Positions 1-7,600 of a stretch of 14,357 nt of DNA are shown here, in pieces; positions within the stretch are counted from its first letter, which is position 1; every line of letters begins with the position of its first letter. Position numbers and translations under genes: made by a program. This DNA comes from Thermoplasmata archaeon. Its GTDB lineage: Archaea; Thermoplasmatota; Thermoplasmata; Lutacidiplasmatales; UBA184. Where the stretch lies: assembly GCA_030037695.1 (NCBI GenBank), contig JASHQF010000120.1, positions 1 through 14,357 of the forward strand. The letters run 5' to 3'. The notes under the pieces are model-generated. The model had not been told where the DNA came from, searched no databases, and saw only the letters and a list, made by a program, of their open reading frames with translations.

Positions 1-1194
1 CCGCGGCCGATCGCCGTCGTCTGGGACCCGCGGTTCCGGGGCTACGAGTTCGGGCCGGAGCACCCGTTCACCGAACGCAGCCGGGACCTCGCCGCCCGTC
101 TCTTGCGAGCCTCGCTGGCCCCGGCCGAGGCCGGTCGCGTCCGGTGGGTGGGCGAGGTCGAGCCGAGCCCACCCGAATCGCTCACGCTGTTCCACGAGGC
201 GACGTACGTCGCCGCGATCGAGGCGGCCGGGGCCGCCGTCGAGCGCACCTGGCTCGACGCGGGGGACACCCCCTCGTTCCCCGGCTGCTACGACGCGGCG
301 CGCACGATCGTCGGCGGGATGGAGGCGGCCGTGAGGCTCGCGCTCGAGGAGCGGATCCGGTCGTTCCATCCCGCGGGGGGCCTCCACCATGCGGCCCCCG
401 GGGCCGCGAGCGGGTTCTGCATCTTCAACGACCTCGGGGTCGGCATCGCGCGGGCGGTCGCCGCAGGCTTCCGGGTGGCGTACGTCGACCTGGACGTGCA
501 CCACGGGGACGGGGTGATGTACGGGTTCTACGACTCGGGCCGGGTCCTCGCGATCGACTTCCACGAGGACGGCCGCGGACAGTTCCCGGGGACCGGCTTC
601 CCGGAGGAGACCGGGCGCGGGGACGGGGCCGGCAGCAAGGTGAACGTGCCGCTGCCTCCCGGGGCCGGGGACGAGGCGTTCCTCCCGCTGTTCCGACGGA
701 TCGTGCCGCCGCTGTTCGAGGCGTTCCGACCGCAGCTCGTCGTCGTGCAGCACGGCGTCGACGCCCACTGGGGGGACGCGCTCGGCCGGCTCCAGTACAC
801 CTCGCGGGGGTACCGCGAGGCCCTCCGCACGCTCGCCGGCCTCGCGGACGAGCACGCCCACGGTCGGCTCGTCGTGACGGGAGGGGGAGGGTACCGCGCG
901 GGCGCGGTCGCTCGGATCCTGGCGGGCGCAGGCCGGCTCCTGGCGGGCCTCCCCCTCCCGTCCGCCGCGACCCCGACCCCCAAGCGCTGGCGCGCCGAGT
1001 TCGAGCAGGAGATGGAGGCGCCCGCCCCGACGCGATGGGACGACGCGCCGGTCCTCCCCCCCTCGCCGTGGAACCGCGAGCGGGAGGAGGCGCTCGTTCG
1101 GGCCCTCGAGGCCGCGCTCGGACGACGTTTCCCCGCGCCGGCCGGCTCCCCGCACCGGGCGCGGGGCGAACGACGACGCGCCTCCCGAGAGTAG
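1..1194 (+). CDS. Histone deacetylase-fold amidohydrolase (AcuC-like), 5' partial
   Basis: This is a zinc-dependent deacetylase of the arginase/deacetylase fold. The family removes acetyl groups from lysine side chains, polyamines or small amides in the cytoplasm; the substrate here cannot be told. The frame is open from base 1, and the first codons already give the family's N-terminal signature (YEFGPEHPF, bases 43-69), so the true start lies off the left edge; 397 codons are visible before TAG. The catalytic set is complete: the paired histidines of GGLHHA (385-390), zinc ligands Asp (493-495) and His (499-501) in DLDVHHGDG, the third zinc ligand Asp in QHGVDAH (760-762), and the transition-state Tyr after GGGG (892-894). 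The last roughly 70 residues are a low-complexity Pro/Arg-rich tail. A CBS-domain gene follows after 33 bases. Family is secure; whether it acts on chromatin proteins, tRNA-type amines or acetoin-related substrates is unknown. Confidence 0.93.
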   Translation, partial: PRPIAVVWDPRFRGYEFGPEHPFTERSRDLAARLLRASLAPAEAGRVRWVGEVEPSPPESLTLFHEATYVAAIEAAGAAVERTWLDAGDTPSFPGCYDAARTIVGGMEAAVRLALEERIRSFHPAGGLHHAAPGAASGFCIFNDLGVGIARAVAAGFRVAYVDLDVHHGDGVMYGFYDSGRVLAIDFHEDGRGQFPGTGFPEETGRGDGAGSKVNVPLPPGAGDEAFLPLFRRIVPPLFEAFRPQLVVVQHGVDAHWGDALGRLQYTSRGYREALRTLAGLADEHAHGRLVVTGGGGYRAGAVARILAGAGRLLAGLPLPSAATPTPKRWRAEFEQEMEAPAPTRWDDAPVLPPSPWNREREEALVRALEAALGRRFPAPAGSPHRARGERRRASRE

Positions 1195-1200
1195 CAGTCT

Positions 1201-1206
1201 CATTAT
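1201..1206 (+). promoter_or_regulatory. TATA-like element before the CBS gene
   Basis: The short A/T run cattat stands out in the GC-rich 33-base gap between the deacetylase stop and the CBS start. Its centre is about 24 bases before the ATG at 1228, the distance expected between an archaeal TATA box and the transcription start, so a leaderless or nearly leaderless mRNA is plausible. The match to the TTTAWAWA-type consensus is weak, and read-through from the deacetylase gene is equally possible. Confidence 0.35.
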
Positions 1207-1209
1207 CCG

Positions 1210-1224
1210 GGCGCGTTTCGCGCC
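1210..1224 (+). other. Short perfect hairpin just before the CBS start codon
   Basis: The sequence ggcgcg-ttt-cgcgcc is a perfect 6-bp stem with a 3-base loop ending three bases before the ATG at 1228. If the transcript starts upstream of it, the hairpin would sit against the start codon and could hinder initiation. If the mRNA is leaderless it would be DNA only. In DNA this GC-rich such a stem can occur by chance. Confidence 0.3.
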
Positions 1225-1227
1225 GCC

Positions 1228-1671
1228 ATGGTGCTGCGCGCGAAGGACATCATGGACACCCACCTCCTCACGGTCGACGAGGGGACCGACGCGCTCGAGT
1301 GCGCCCGGCGGATGGTGGCCGCCCGGAAGGGGTACGCGGTCGTGACGCACGGGGGTCCGACGACAGTGGCGGGGATCGCGACGGAGTGGGACTTCCTCGA
1401 GAAAGTGGTCGCGCCGGCGCGGGACCCCGCCCAGGTCCGGATGAAGGAGATCGCGTCGGCCGACGTCCGGGGGTGCGCGCCCGAGACCCCGACCGACGAG
1501 GTCGTCGCGACGATGGCCTCCCTCGGCATCCGGCGCTTGATCGTCCGCTCCGGGGACCAGGTCGTCGGCGTGATCTCGTCGCGGACCATCCTCACGATCT
1601 TCCGCGAGTACGTCGACCGGTTGTCCGCCGAGATCGCCGCCTACCACTCCCCGACGTCGACCCTGGGCTAG
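1228..1671 (+). CDS. Tandem CBS-domain protein
   Basis: A 147-residue stand-alone protein made of two CBS domains (about residues 7-62 and 73-126) and a short C-terminal helix. Paired CBS domains form a Bateman module that binds adenine nucleotides or S-adenosylmethionine and passes the signal to a partner protein; it is presumably cytoplasmic. The start MVLRAKDIM puts the typical KDIM opening at residue 6, so ATG 1228 is favoured over the in-frame ATG at 1249. The first domain has the ribose-binding pattern T52-x-x-D55 in GIATEWD. In the matching place of the second domain (GVISSRT) the Asp is replaced by Thr120, so only one site may bind nucleotide in the usual way. It lies 33 bases after the deacetylase on the same strand and about 96 bases before the transporter, so co-transcription is possible. 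The family is certain, but the ligand and partner are unknown. Confidence 0.92.
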   Translation: MVLRAKDIMDTHLLTVDEGTDALECARRMVAARKGYAVVTHGGPTTVAGIATEWDFLEKVVAPARDPAQVRMKEIASADVRGCAPETPTDEVVATMASLGIRRLIVRSGDQVVGVISSRTILTIFREYVDRLSAEIAAYHSPTSTLG

Positions 1672-1730
1672 CCGCCCCCACCGTCCGCCATCGATGCTCC
1701 ACGGATCCGGCGCTCGTCCGGCCCCCGCCC

Positions 1731-1763
1731 GGGCCGAACGGCCCTCTCGCGCGGGAGCCGCGC
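1731..1763 (+). other. Two adjacent dyads ahead of the transporter gene
   Basis: The 96-base gap 1672-1767 has no clear TATA element. It holds a dyad gggccg-aa-cggccc (1731-1744) and a perfect 6-bp hairpin gcgcgg-gag-ccgcgc (1749-1763) ending four bases before the transporter ATG. The dyad could be a repressor operator, which is common for drug exporters, or both could be chance pairings in GC-rich DNA. No regulator gene is visible next to it. Confidence 0.25.
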
Positions 1764-1767
1764 TTCG

Positions 1768-3219
1768 ATGAACTACAAGTGGATCGTCCTATCGAACACC
1801 ACCGTCGCGACGCTGATGGCGTCGATCGACACGAACATCGTGCTGATCTCGCTCCCGACGATCGGCCGGGAGCTCCCGGGCACGACCGCCCCCCTCCTGC
1901 TCTGGATCCTGCTCGGCTACTCGCTGTTCACCGCGGTCGTCCTGCTCAACTTCGGCCGCCTCTCCGACATGTTCGGCCGCGTCCGGCTCTACGTTCTCGG
2001 CTTCGCGGTGTTCACGGTCGGCTCCGCGCTCTGCGGCCTCTCGGGGACCGCGCTCGAGCTCGTCGCGTTCCGGCTCGTCCAGGCGGTCGGCGCCGGCTTC
2101 CTCTTCTCCAACTCGGCCGCGATCATCACCGACGCCTTCCCGCCCAACGAGCGCGGCCGGGCGCTCGGGATCAACCAGGTCTCGATCGTCGCGGGGGCCG
2201 TCGCCGGCCTCGTCCTCGGGGGGATCATCACCTCGACGATCGGCTGGCGGTGGATCTTCTTCGTCAACGTCCCGATCGGCCTGATCGCGACGATCCGCGC
2301 TCGCCTCGACCTGCACGAGATCGCCCGGCCCGACTCCGCGCCCCGGATCGACTGGGCGGGGAACGTCGCCTTCGCCGCGGGGCTCACGCTCCTCCTGGTC
2401 GCGCTCACGCTCGGCCCGCTCGGCGTGCTCGCCGCCCCGGTCGCGATCGCGGTCGGTGGCGGGGGCATCGCCTTGCTGCTCCTGTTCGTCGGGATCGAAC
2501 GACGGGAGTCGAGCCCGATGCTCGAGCTCTCCCTGTTCCGGATCCGTCAGTTCACGGCGAGCACCACGGCCGTGCTGCTCAACGCGCTCGCCCGGGGCGC
2601 GTTCACCTTCATCCTCGTCTTCTACCTCCAAGGACCCCCCCGGTTCCTCTCGCCGTTCGCCGCGGGCCTGTTCCTCATCCCGGTCTCGGGGACGCTCGCC
2701 GCCGTGGGGCCGGTGAGCGGTTGGCTCTCCGACCGGTTCGGGCCCCGTCCGTTCCTGGTCGCGGGACTGCTCGTCTCGGCCGCCGGATTCCTGTGGCTCT
2801 CCACGATCGGCGCGGACGAGCCGTTCCTCGGGCTCGCTCCCCCGCTCGTCCTGATCGGGGGTGGGATGGGCCTGTTCGCGGCCCCGAACCGGGCGGCGAT
2901 GATGACCGCCGTCCCGCCGAACCGCCGGGGGGTCGCCTCCGGGATCGGGACGACGTTCGTGAACGCCGGCGCGACCGTGAGCCTCGGCCTCACCCTGATC
3001 CTGATGTCGTCCGTGCTGAGCCGACCCGAGATCCAGGAGGTGTTCCTGGGCACGGCCGCCTCCGCCCAGTCGTTCGCGGCCGGCGCCGGCTTCCTCGAGA
3101 CGATCCACCTCATCTTCCTCGTCTCGACCGCGCTGATCCTGTCGGCGCTCGTACCGACGCTCGTTCTCGGGCGCGCGAAGGCCGCCCCGCCGGCCCCCGG
3201 GCCCGAGGATATCGACTGA
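1768..3219 (+). CDS. MFS drug:proton antiporter, DHA2 (EmrB/QacA-like) family
   Basis: A 483-residue polytopic membrane protein of the major facilitator superfamily, most like the DHA2 group that exports drugs and other hydrophobic compounds in exchange for protons. TM1 holds the DHA2-type acidic residue (Asp21 in SIDTNIVLISLP). Motif A between TM2 and TM3 is G63-x3-D67-x2-GR71. Motif B follows with R102, Q105 and G108 in FRLVQAVGAG. The TM5 region AGLVLGGIITSTIGWRWIFF matches the motif C region of this group. A second motif A-like loop, GWLSDRFGPRP, lies at 318-328. Length and the many hydrophobic stretches fit 14 rather than 12 helices. The start MNYKWIVL runs straight into TM1, as usual. 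The tail is short and acidic after a Pro/Ala stretch. It ends 28 bases from the converging synthase gene. The substrate is unknown; export of acids or toxic organics is a guess. Confidence 0.92.
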   Translation: MNYKWIVLSNTTVATLMASIDTNIVLISLPTIGRELPGTTAPLLLWILLGYSLFTAVVLLNFGRLSDMFGRVRLYVLGFAVFTVGSALCGLSGTALELVAFRLVQAVGAGFLFSNSAAIITDAFPPNERGRALGINQVSIVAGAVAGLVLGGIITSTIGWRWIFFVNVPIGLIATIRARLDLHEIARPDSAPRIDWAGNVAFAAGLTLLLVALTLGPLGVLAAPVAIAVGGGGIALLLLFVGIERRESSPMLELSLFRIRQFTASTTAVLLNALARGAFTFILVFYLQGPPRFLSPFAAGLFLIPVSGTLAAVGPVSGWLSDRFGPRPFLVAGLLVSAAGFLWLSTIGADEPFLGLAPPLVLIGGGMGLFAAPNRAAMMTAVPPNRRGVASGIGTTFVNAGATVSLGLTLILMSSVLSRPEIQEVFLGTAASAQSFAAGAGFLETIHLIFLVSTALILSALVPTLVLGRAKAAPPAPGPEDID

Positions 3220-3234
3220 TCCGCGCCGCGCGTC

Positions 3235-3248
3235 GCCCGGGGGCGGGC
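3235..3248. terminator. Possible shared hairpin between convergent genes
   Basis: The 28-base gap between the transporter stop (3219) and the stop of the minus-strand gene (3248) contains gcccg-gggg-cgggc, a 5-bp stem with a four-base loop that overlaps the last base of the minus-strand stop codon. It could end transcription from both sides. No T-run follows on either strand, and archaeal termination normally relies on T-runs, so support is weak. Confidence 0.25.
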
Positions 3249-4582
3249 TACCGGGACGGGGGCCGGGCGAGCCCGTCGACGAACTGGCCCAGCCGGGCGG
3301 CGAGCCGTTCGCCGACGTCGACGTACTCGTACCGGACGTTGACGATCGGCTGCGGCACCCTCACGAGCCGCCCGATATCGACCGGGCTCCCGTCGAGGAC
3401 CAGCTCGGCCCCGGAGGCCCGGATCGTCGCCTCCAGCTCCCGGATCTGCTCCGGGCCGTACCCCATCGCCGGGAGGACCGTGCCGAGGTGGGGAAACTCC
3501 GAGTAGACCCGGGCGATGCTGCCGACCGCCCCGGGGCGGGGATCGACCAGGATCCCCCCGTGCTCCCGGGCGAGGAGGGTGGCGGCGCCGAACGCCATCC
3601 CCCCGTGGGTGAGCGTCGGGCCGTCCTCGATGACGAGCACGCGACGGCCCCGGACGCGCTCGGGGTCGTCCGCGAGGATCCGGAGCGCGCCCCGGACGAG
3701 GGTCGCCGAGGGGTTCACGCGCGCCGCGTTCGCCTCGACCGTGGCGACGTCGGCGGGCGCCGCCGAGTCGGTCTTGCTCACCACGAGGACGTCCGCCGCG
3801 CGGAAGTTCGCCTCGCCGGGATAGTAGCCGAGCTCGTGGCCCGCGCGGTGCGGGTCGGCCACGACGAGCTGCAGATCCGAGACGAAGAACGGAAGGTCGT
3901 TGTTCCCCCCGTCCCAGAGGACGATCTCCGCCTCGGCTTCCGCGGCGCGCAGGATCCGTTCGTAGTCGACCCCCGCGAAGACGACGACCCCTTCGGCGAG
4001 GTGAGGCTCGTACTCCTCCCGCTCCTCGATCGTACAGTCGGCCCGGTCGAGGTCGTCGACGGTGGCGAACCTCTGGACGGCCTGGCGCGCGAGGTCCCCG
4101 TACGGCATCGGGTGGCGGACGACCACGACCCGGCGGCCCCGCCCGCGCAGGTAGCGGGAGACGAATCGGGTAAGAGGGCTCTTGCCCGCCCCGGTCCGGA
4201 CGGCGCACACGCTCACGACCGGACGCTTCGAGCGCAGCTGGGTTGACCGCGGTCCCGCGAGGAGGAAGTCGGCCCCCGCCGCGAGGGCGATCGACGCCTT
4301 GTGCATGACCTCCGCGTGCGGCAGGTCGGAGTAGGCGAGGAGGACCGCGCCCACGCGCTCCCGCCGCACCAGATCGCGGAGTTCCGCTTCGGGCACGATC
4401 GGGATCCCCGCGGGGTAGTTCGGACCCGCGAGCTCGGGCGGGTACGTGCGGCCGGCGATGTTGGGGATCTGCGCAGCGGTGAAGGCGACGACCTCGGTCC
4501 CAGGGTCGTTGCGGTAGAGGACGTTGAAATTGTGGAAATCCCGGCCCGCGGCCCCGACGATGACGACGCGCCGCCGCTCCAC
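3248..4582 (-). CDS. Cyclic 2,3-diphosphoglycerate synthase family P-loop NTPase (COG2403)
   Basis: This 444-residue protein matches, by recall, the family annotated as cyclic 2,3-diphosphoglycerate synthase or 'predicted GTPase' (COG2403). The named reaction makes cyclic 2,3-diphosphoglycerate from 2,3-diphosphoglycerate and ATP; the product is a thermoprotectant and phosphate store in some methanogens. The N-terminal Rossmann-like part has the hallmark GAAGRDFHNFN (10-20), then TYPPELAGP (46-54). A P-loop RTGAGKS (129-135) begins the nucleotide-binding half; it lacks Ala/Gly at the first Walker A position. Further conserved blocks are RHPMPYGDL (156-164), WDGGNND (223-229), a GTPase G4-like SKTD (269-272) and EDGPTLTHGGM (319-329). 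The start is GTG (cac on the plus strand, 4580-4582), in frame with the family's usual N-terminus. It converges with the transporter gene and diverges from the propeller protein gene. Members also occur in organisms not known to make the compound, so the reaction is unproven here. Confidence 0.78.
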   Translation of the reverse strand: MERRRVVIVGAAGRDFHNFNVLYRNDPGTEVVAFTAAQIPNIAGRTYPPELAGPNYPAGIPIVPEAELRDLVRRERVGAVLLAYSDLPHAEVMHKASIALAAGADFLLAGPRSTQLRSKRPVVSVCAVRTGAGKSPLTRFVSRYLRGRGRRVVVVRHPMPYGDLARQAVQRFATVDDLDRADCTIEEREEYEPHLAEGVVVFAGVDYERILRAAEAEAEIVLWDGGNNDLPFFVSDLQLVVADPHRAGHELGYYPGEANFRAADVLVVSKTDSAAPADVATVEANAARVNPSATLVRGALRILADDPERVRGRRVLVIEDGPTLTHGGMAFGAATLLAREHGGILVDPRPGAVGSIARVYSEFPHLGTVLPAMGYGPEQIRELEATIRASGAELVLDGSPVDIGRLVRVPQPIVNVRYEYVDVGERLAARLGQFVDGLARPPSR

Positions 4583-4602
4583 GGCGACCCACCGGCACGA
4601 CG

Positions 4603-4608
4603 GATAAG
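4603..4608 (-). promoter_or_regulatory. TATA-like element of the minus-strand synthase gene
   Basis: The minus strand reads cttatc here, the most A/T-rich stretch of the 81-base divergent gap 4583-4663. Its centre lies about 23 bases before the GTG start at 4582, which would give a leaderless transcript, the same geometry as ahead of the CBS gene. For the divergent plus-strand gene I see only a weak cttcttcta stretch (4631-4639) about 29 bases before its ATG. Confidence 0.35.
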
Positions 4609-4663
4609 ACGCTCCCCGCCCCGTCCGCTCCTTCTTCTACCGGCGGTCCCTCCCGAGAGCCTT

Positions 4664-7600
4664 ATGGCAAGTGGGGGGCTCGGACGGGCCGTGGCAGCGA
4701 AGAAGCTGCCTCGCTGGCGCGGGTCCACCGCGGTCCTGACGGCGTCGCTCGTCGTCGCCGCGGGGGCGTTCGCGATCGTCCTCCTCCCCGCGCCGACCGG
4801 GGCGGCCCCTTGGGTCTCCGGGGCGCGCCTCGACCCCGCGGTCGGTGCCCGAGCCGTGCCGACCGTCGCCAACTCCACGCCGGTCCTCTCCCCCCCGACC
4901 GCGACCGTCTCGGTCGGTCTCGGTCCGGTGAACGCGACCTGGGACCCCGCGACCGGGGAGGTCTATTTCGCCAATTCGTACGACGCCACCGTCTCCGTCG
5001 TGAACGGGACGCACCCGGTCGCCACCGTCTCGGTGGGGGCCGGCCCGGTCGATACGGTGCTGGACACGGCGAACGGCTGGGTCTACGTGAGCGTTCCCGG
5101 CTCGTACTCCATCGCCATCCTCCAAGGGACCAGCCTCAAGGGGACGGTGCCGCTCGGCACGGCCCCGAACGACCTCGTCTACGACCCCGCGTCGGCGCTC
5201 GTCTACGCCCTCGACCCCGCCTTCGACGAGGTGAGCATCCTCAACGGTACGAACGTGACCGCGACGGTGATGGTCGGCGAGACCCCCGTCGCCGCCGCCT
5301 ACGACCCCGGGGACGGCTTCGTCTACGTCGCGGACCAAGGTTCCGGGAACGTGACGGTACTCAACGGGACCTCGGTCGTCGCGACCGTCCCGGTCGGCGT
5401 CCACCCGAGCGCCGTGGCGTTCGACCCCGCGAACGACGGGATCTACGTGGCGAACTCCGGGTCGGATAACGTGACCCTCCTGATGGGGGTCGCCACGATC
5501 GGTTCGGTCGCGGTCGGGGACCATCCTCGGGCCCTTGCGGTCGACGGGTCGAGCGGGCTCGTCGACGTCGTCGACGGGAGCTCCTCCTCGGTCACGGTCG
5601 TGCGCGGGACGAACGTCGTGGGCACCGCGACCGTCGGCGCGGCGCCGTACGCGGCCGTCTACGATGCCGAGAACGGCCTCGTTTACGTCGCCAACCACGG
5701 CTCGTCGAACCTTTCGGTCCTCCGCGGCGCCGAGGTCCTGGGCCAGCTCGCTACCGGCTTCAATCCGGACGGCGGCGTGGTCGACAATGCGACCGGGCTC
5801 CTGTACGTCGGGAACCAGGGCGCCTCCACGGTGACCGTGTACAACGGGGTGGCGGCCCTGCCGACCGTCACGTTCGCGGGAGGCGTCGGCGCGGAGTTGT
5901 TCGAGGCGTCGAACGGGCTGACCTACGTCGCAGACCCGTCGAGCGGGAACGTGACGATCCTGGGCGCGAGCGGTGTCGTCGGGATCCTCCGCGTCGGGAC
6001 CGACCCCGTGGCGCTCGTGCAGGACACGGCGAACGGCGAGGTGTACGTGGTCAACGAGGGCTCCGGCAACGTGACGGTGCTCGCCGGCACCGGCGTACTC
6101 GGCAGCGTCGGCGTCGGGGCAGGTCCGACCTCCGCCGCGTTCGATCCCGCGAACGGCCTCGTCTACGTCTCCGACGGCGCCGGCGGGAACGTCTCGATCG
6201 TCAACGGCACGAACGTCGCCGGTACGGTCCGGGTCGGATCGCATCCCGGGACCGCCGCGGTCGACAATGCGACCGGCGCGGTCTACGTGCCGAACACGGG
6301 CTCCGGCAACGTCAGCGTGCTCAACGGGACCGCCCTCGCGGGAACCGTCGGCGTCGGGAGCTCGCCGTCGAACGCCACCTACGATCCCTTCGACCAGGAG
6401 GTGTACGTGCCGAACGCGGGCAGTGGCACGGTGAGCGTGCTCGCGGGAACGACCGTCGTTGCGACGATCCCGGTCGGGAGCGCCCCGGGGTCGGCGATCT
6501 ACGACCCGGCCACCGGCGGGATCGACGTGCTCAACACCGGATCCGCGAACGTCTCGACCCTCGTCAACTCCACCGACTTGGGCTCGATCTCCCTCGGGGG
6601 CGCGGCCCCGATCGTCGGGATCTTCGACCCGTCCGATGGCCTCCTCGCGGTCGCCACCTCCACGTCGCGCCTCGTGGAGGTCGGTGCGAGCGAGGAGGTC
6701 GACGGCGTGGCCCTGCCCGGAGCGGCGTTCGGGCTCGCGGTGGACGAAGCCCGGGGTACCGTGCTCGCCGGGGTTCCCTCCGCGGGCGGGATCTTGCCCG
6801 TCGCCCCTTCGGCCTACTCCGTGTCCTTCGTGGAGACCGGCCTGGCGCCCTCCACCCCCTGGTCGATTGACCTCGCCGGGAACAACGCCACGACCAACGG
6901 GTCGACGATCAGCTACACCGAGCCGTACGGGAGCTACTCGTTCTCGGTGCCGGCCCCCTCGGGGTACGCAGCGTACCCCTCCCTGAACTCCCCGGCCGTG
7001 CTCCACAGCGAGAGCGTGCAGATCGGGATCACCTTCCGCCCGCTCACCCCCCACACGGTGACGTTCGCGGAGGTGGGCCTGCCCGCGGCGACCTCGTGGT
7101 GCGTCACGCTCGTGGCGCTCGCGTGCGCCAACACGAGCACGATCGCGTTCCCGGGCGTCGATCCGGGAACGTACCCCTACAACCTCTCTACGGTCCCCGG
7201 CTACCGGACCACCGAGAGTGGGAACATCACCGTCGGGGCGAGCAACCTCACGAAGACCGTCCGGTTCACCCTGGTGAAGTATACCGTCACGTTCGCGGAG
7301 GCCGGCCTCCCGTCCGGCAAGGGCTGGAAGGTGACGTTCGACGGGGTGACCCGCTCGTCCAGCTCCCGGGCGGTGCGGTTCCAGGTCGTGAACGGGTCGT
7401 ACGCCTTCACGGTCCATCCCCTGCGCGGCTGGGGGAGTTCGCCGACCGACGGCCTGGTCGATGTGGCCGGAGCGGCGGTGAACACGACGATCACGTTCGC
7501 GCAGACGACGTACGCGGTGACGTTCACGGAGAACGGCCTCGCCAACGCCACGAACTGGAGCCTGACCGTCCGAGGGGTGACGTACTGGTCCGGGGGAGCG

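Noticed and set aside
144..3506. A 1120-codon plus-strand frame running through the deacetylase, CBS and transporter genes
   Set aside because: It is out of frame with three well-recognised proteins and gives Arg/Pro-rich nonsense.
4301..4663. Upstream extension of the propeller protein to an ATG at 4301
   Set aside because: The extension overlaps the divergent synthase gene, is low-complexity and would put the signal sequence about 120 residues inside the protein. ATG 4664 fits export.
4901..6820. Regular 120-base periodicity as a CRISPR array or satellite DNA
   Set aside because: Units code in one frame for propeller blades, vary throughout and show no constant repeat with unique spacers.
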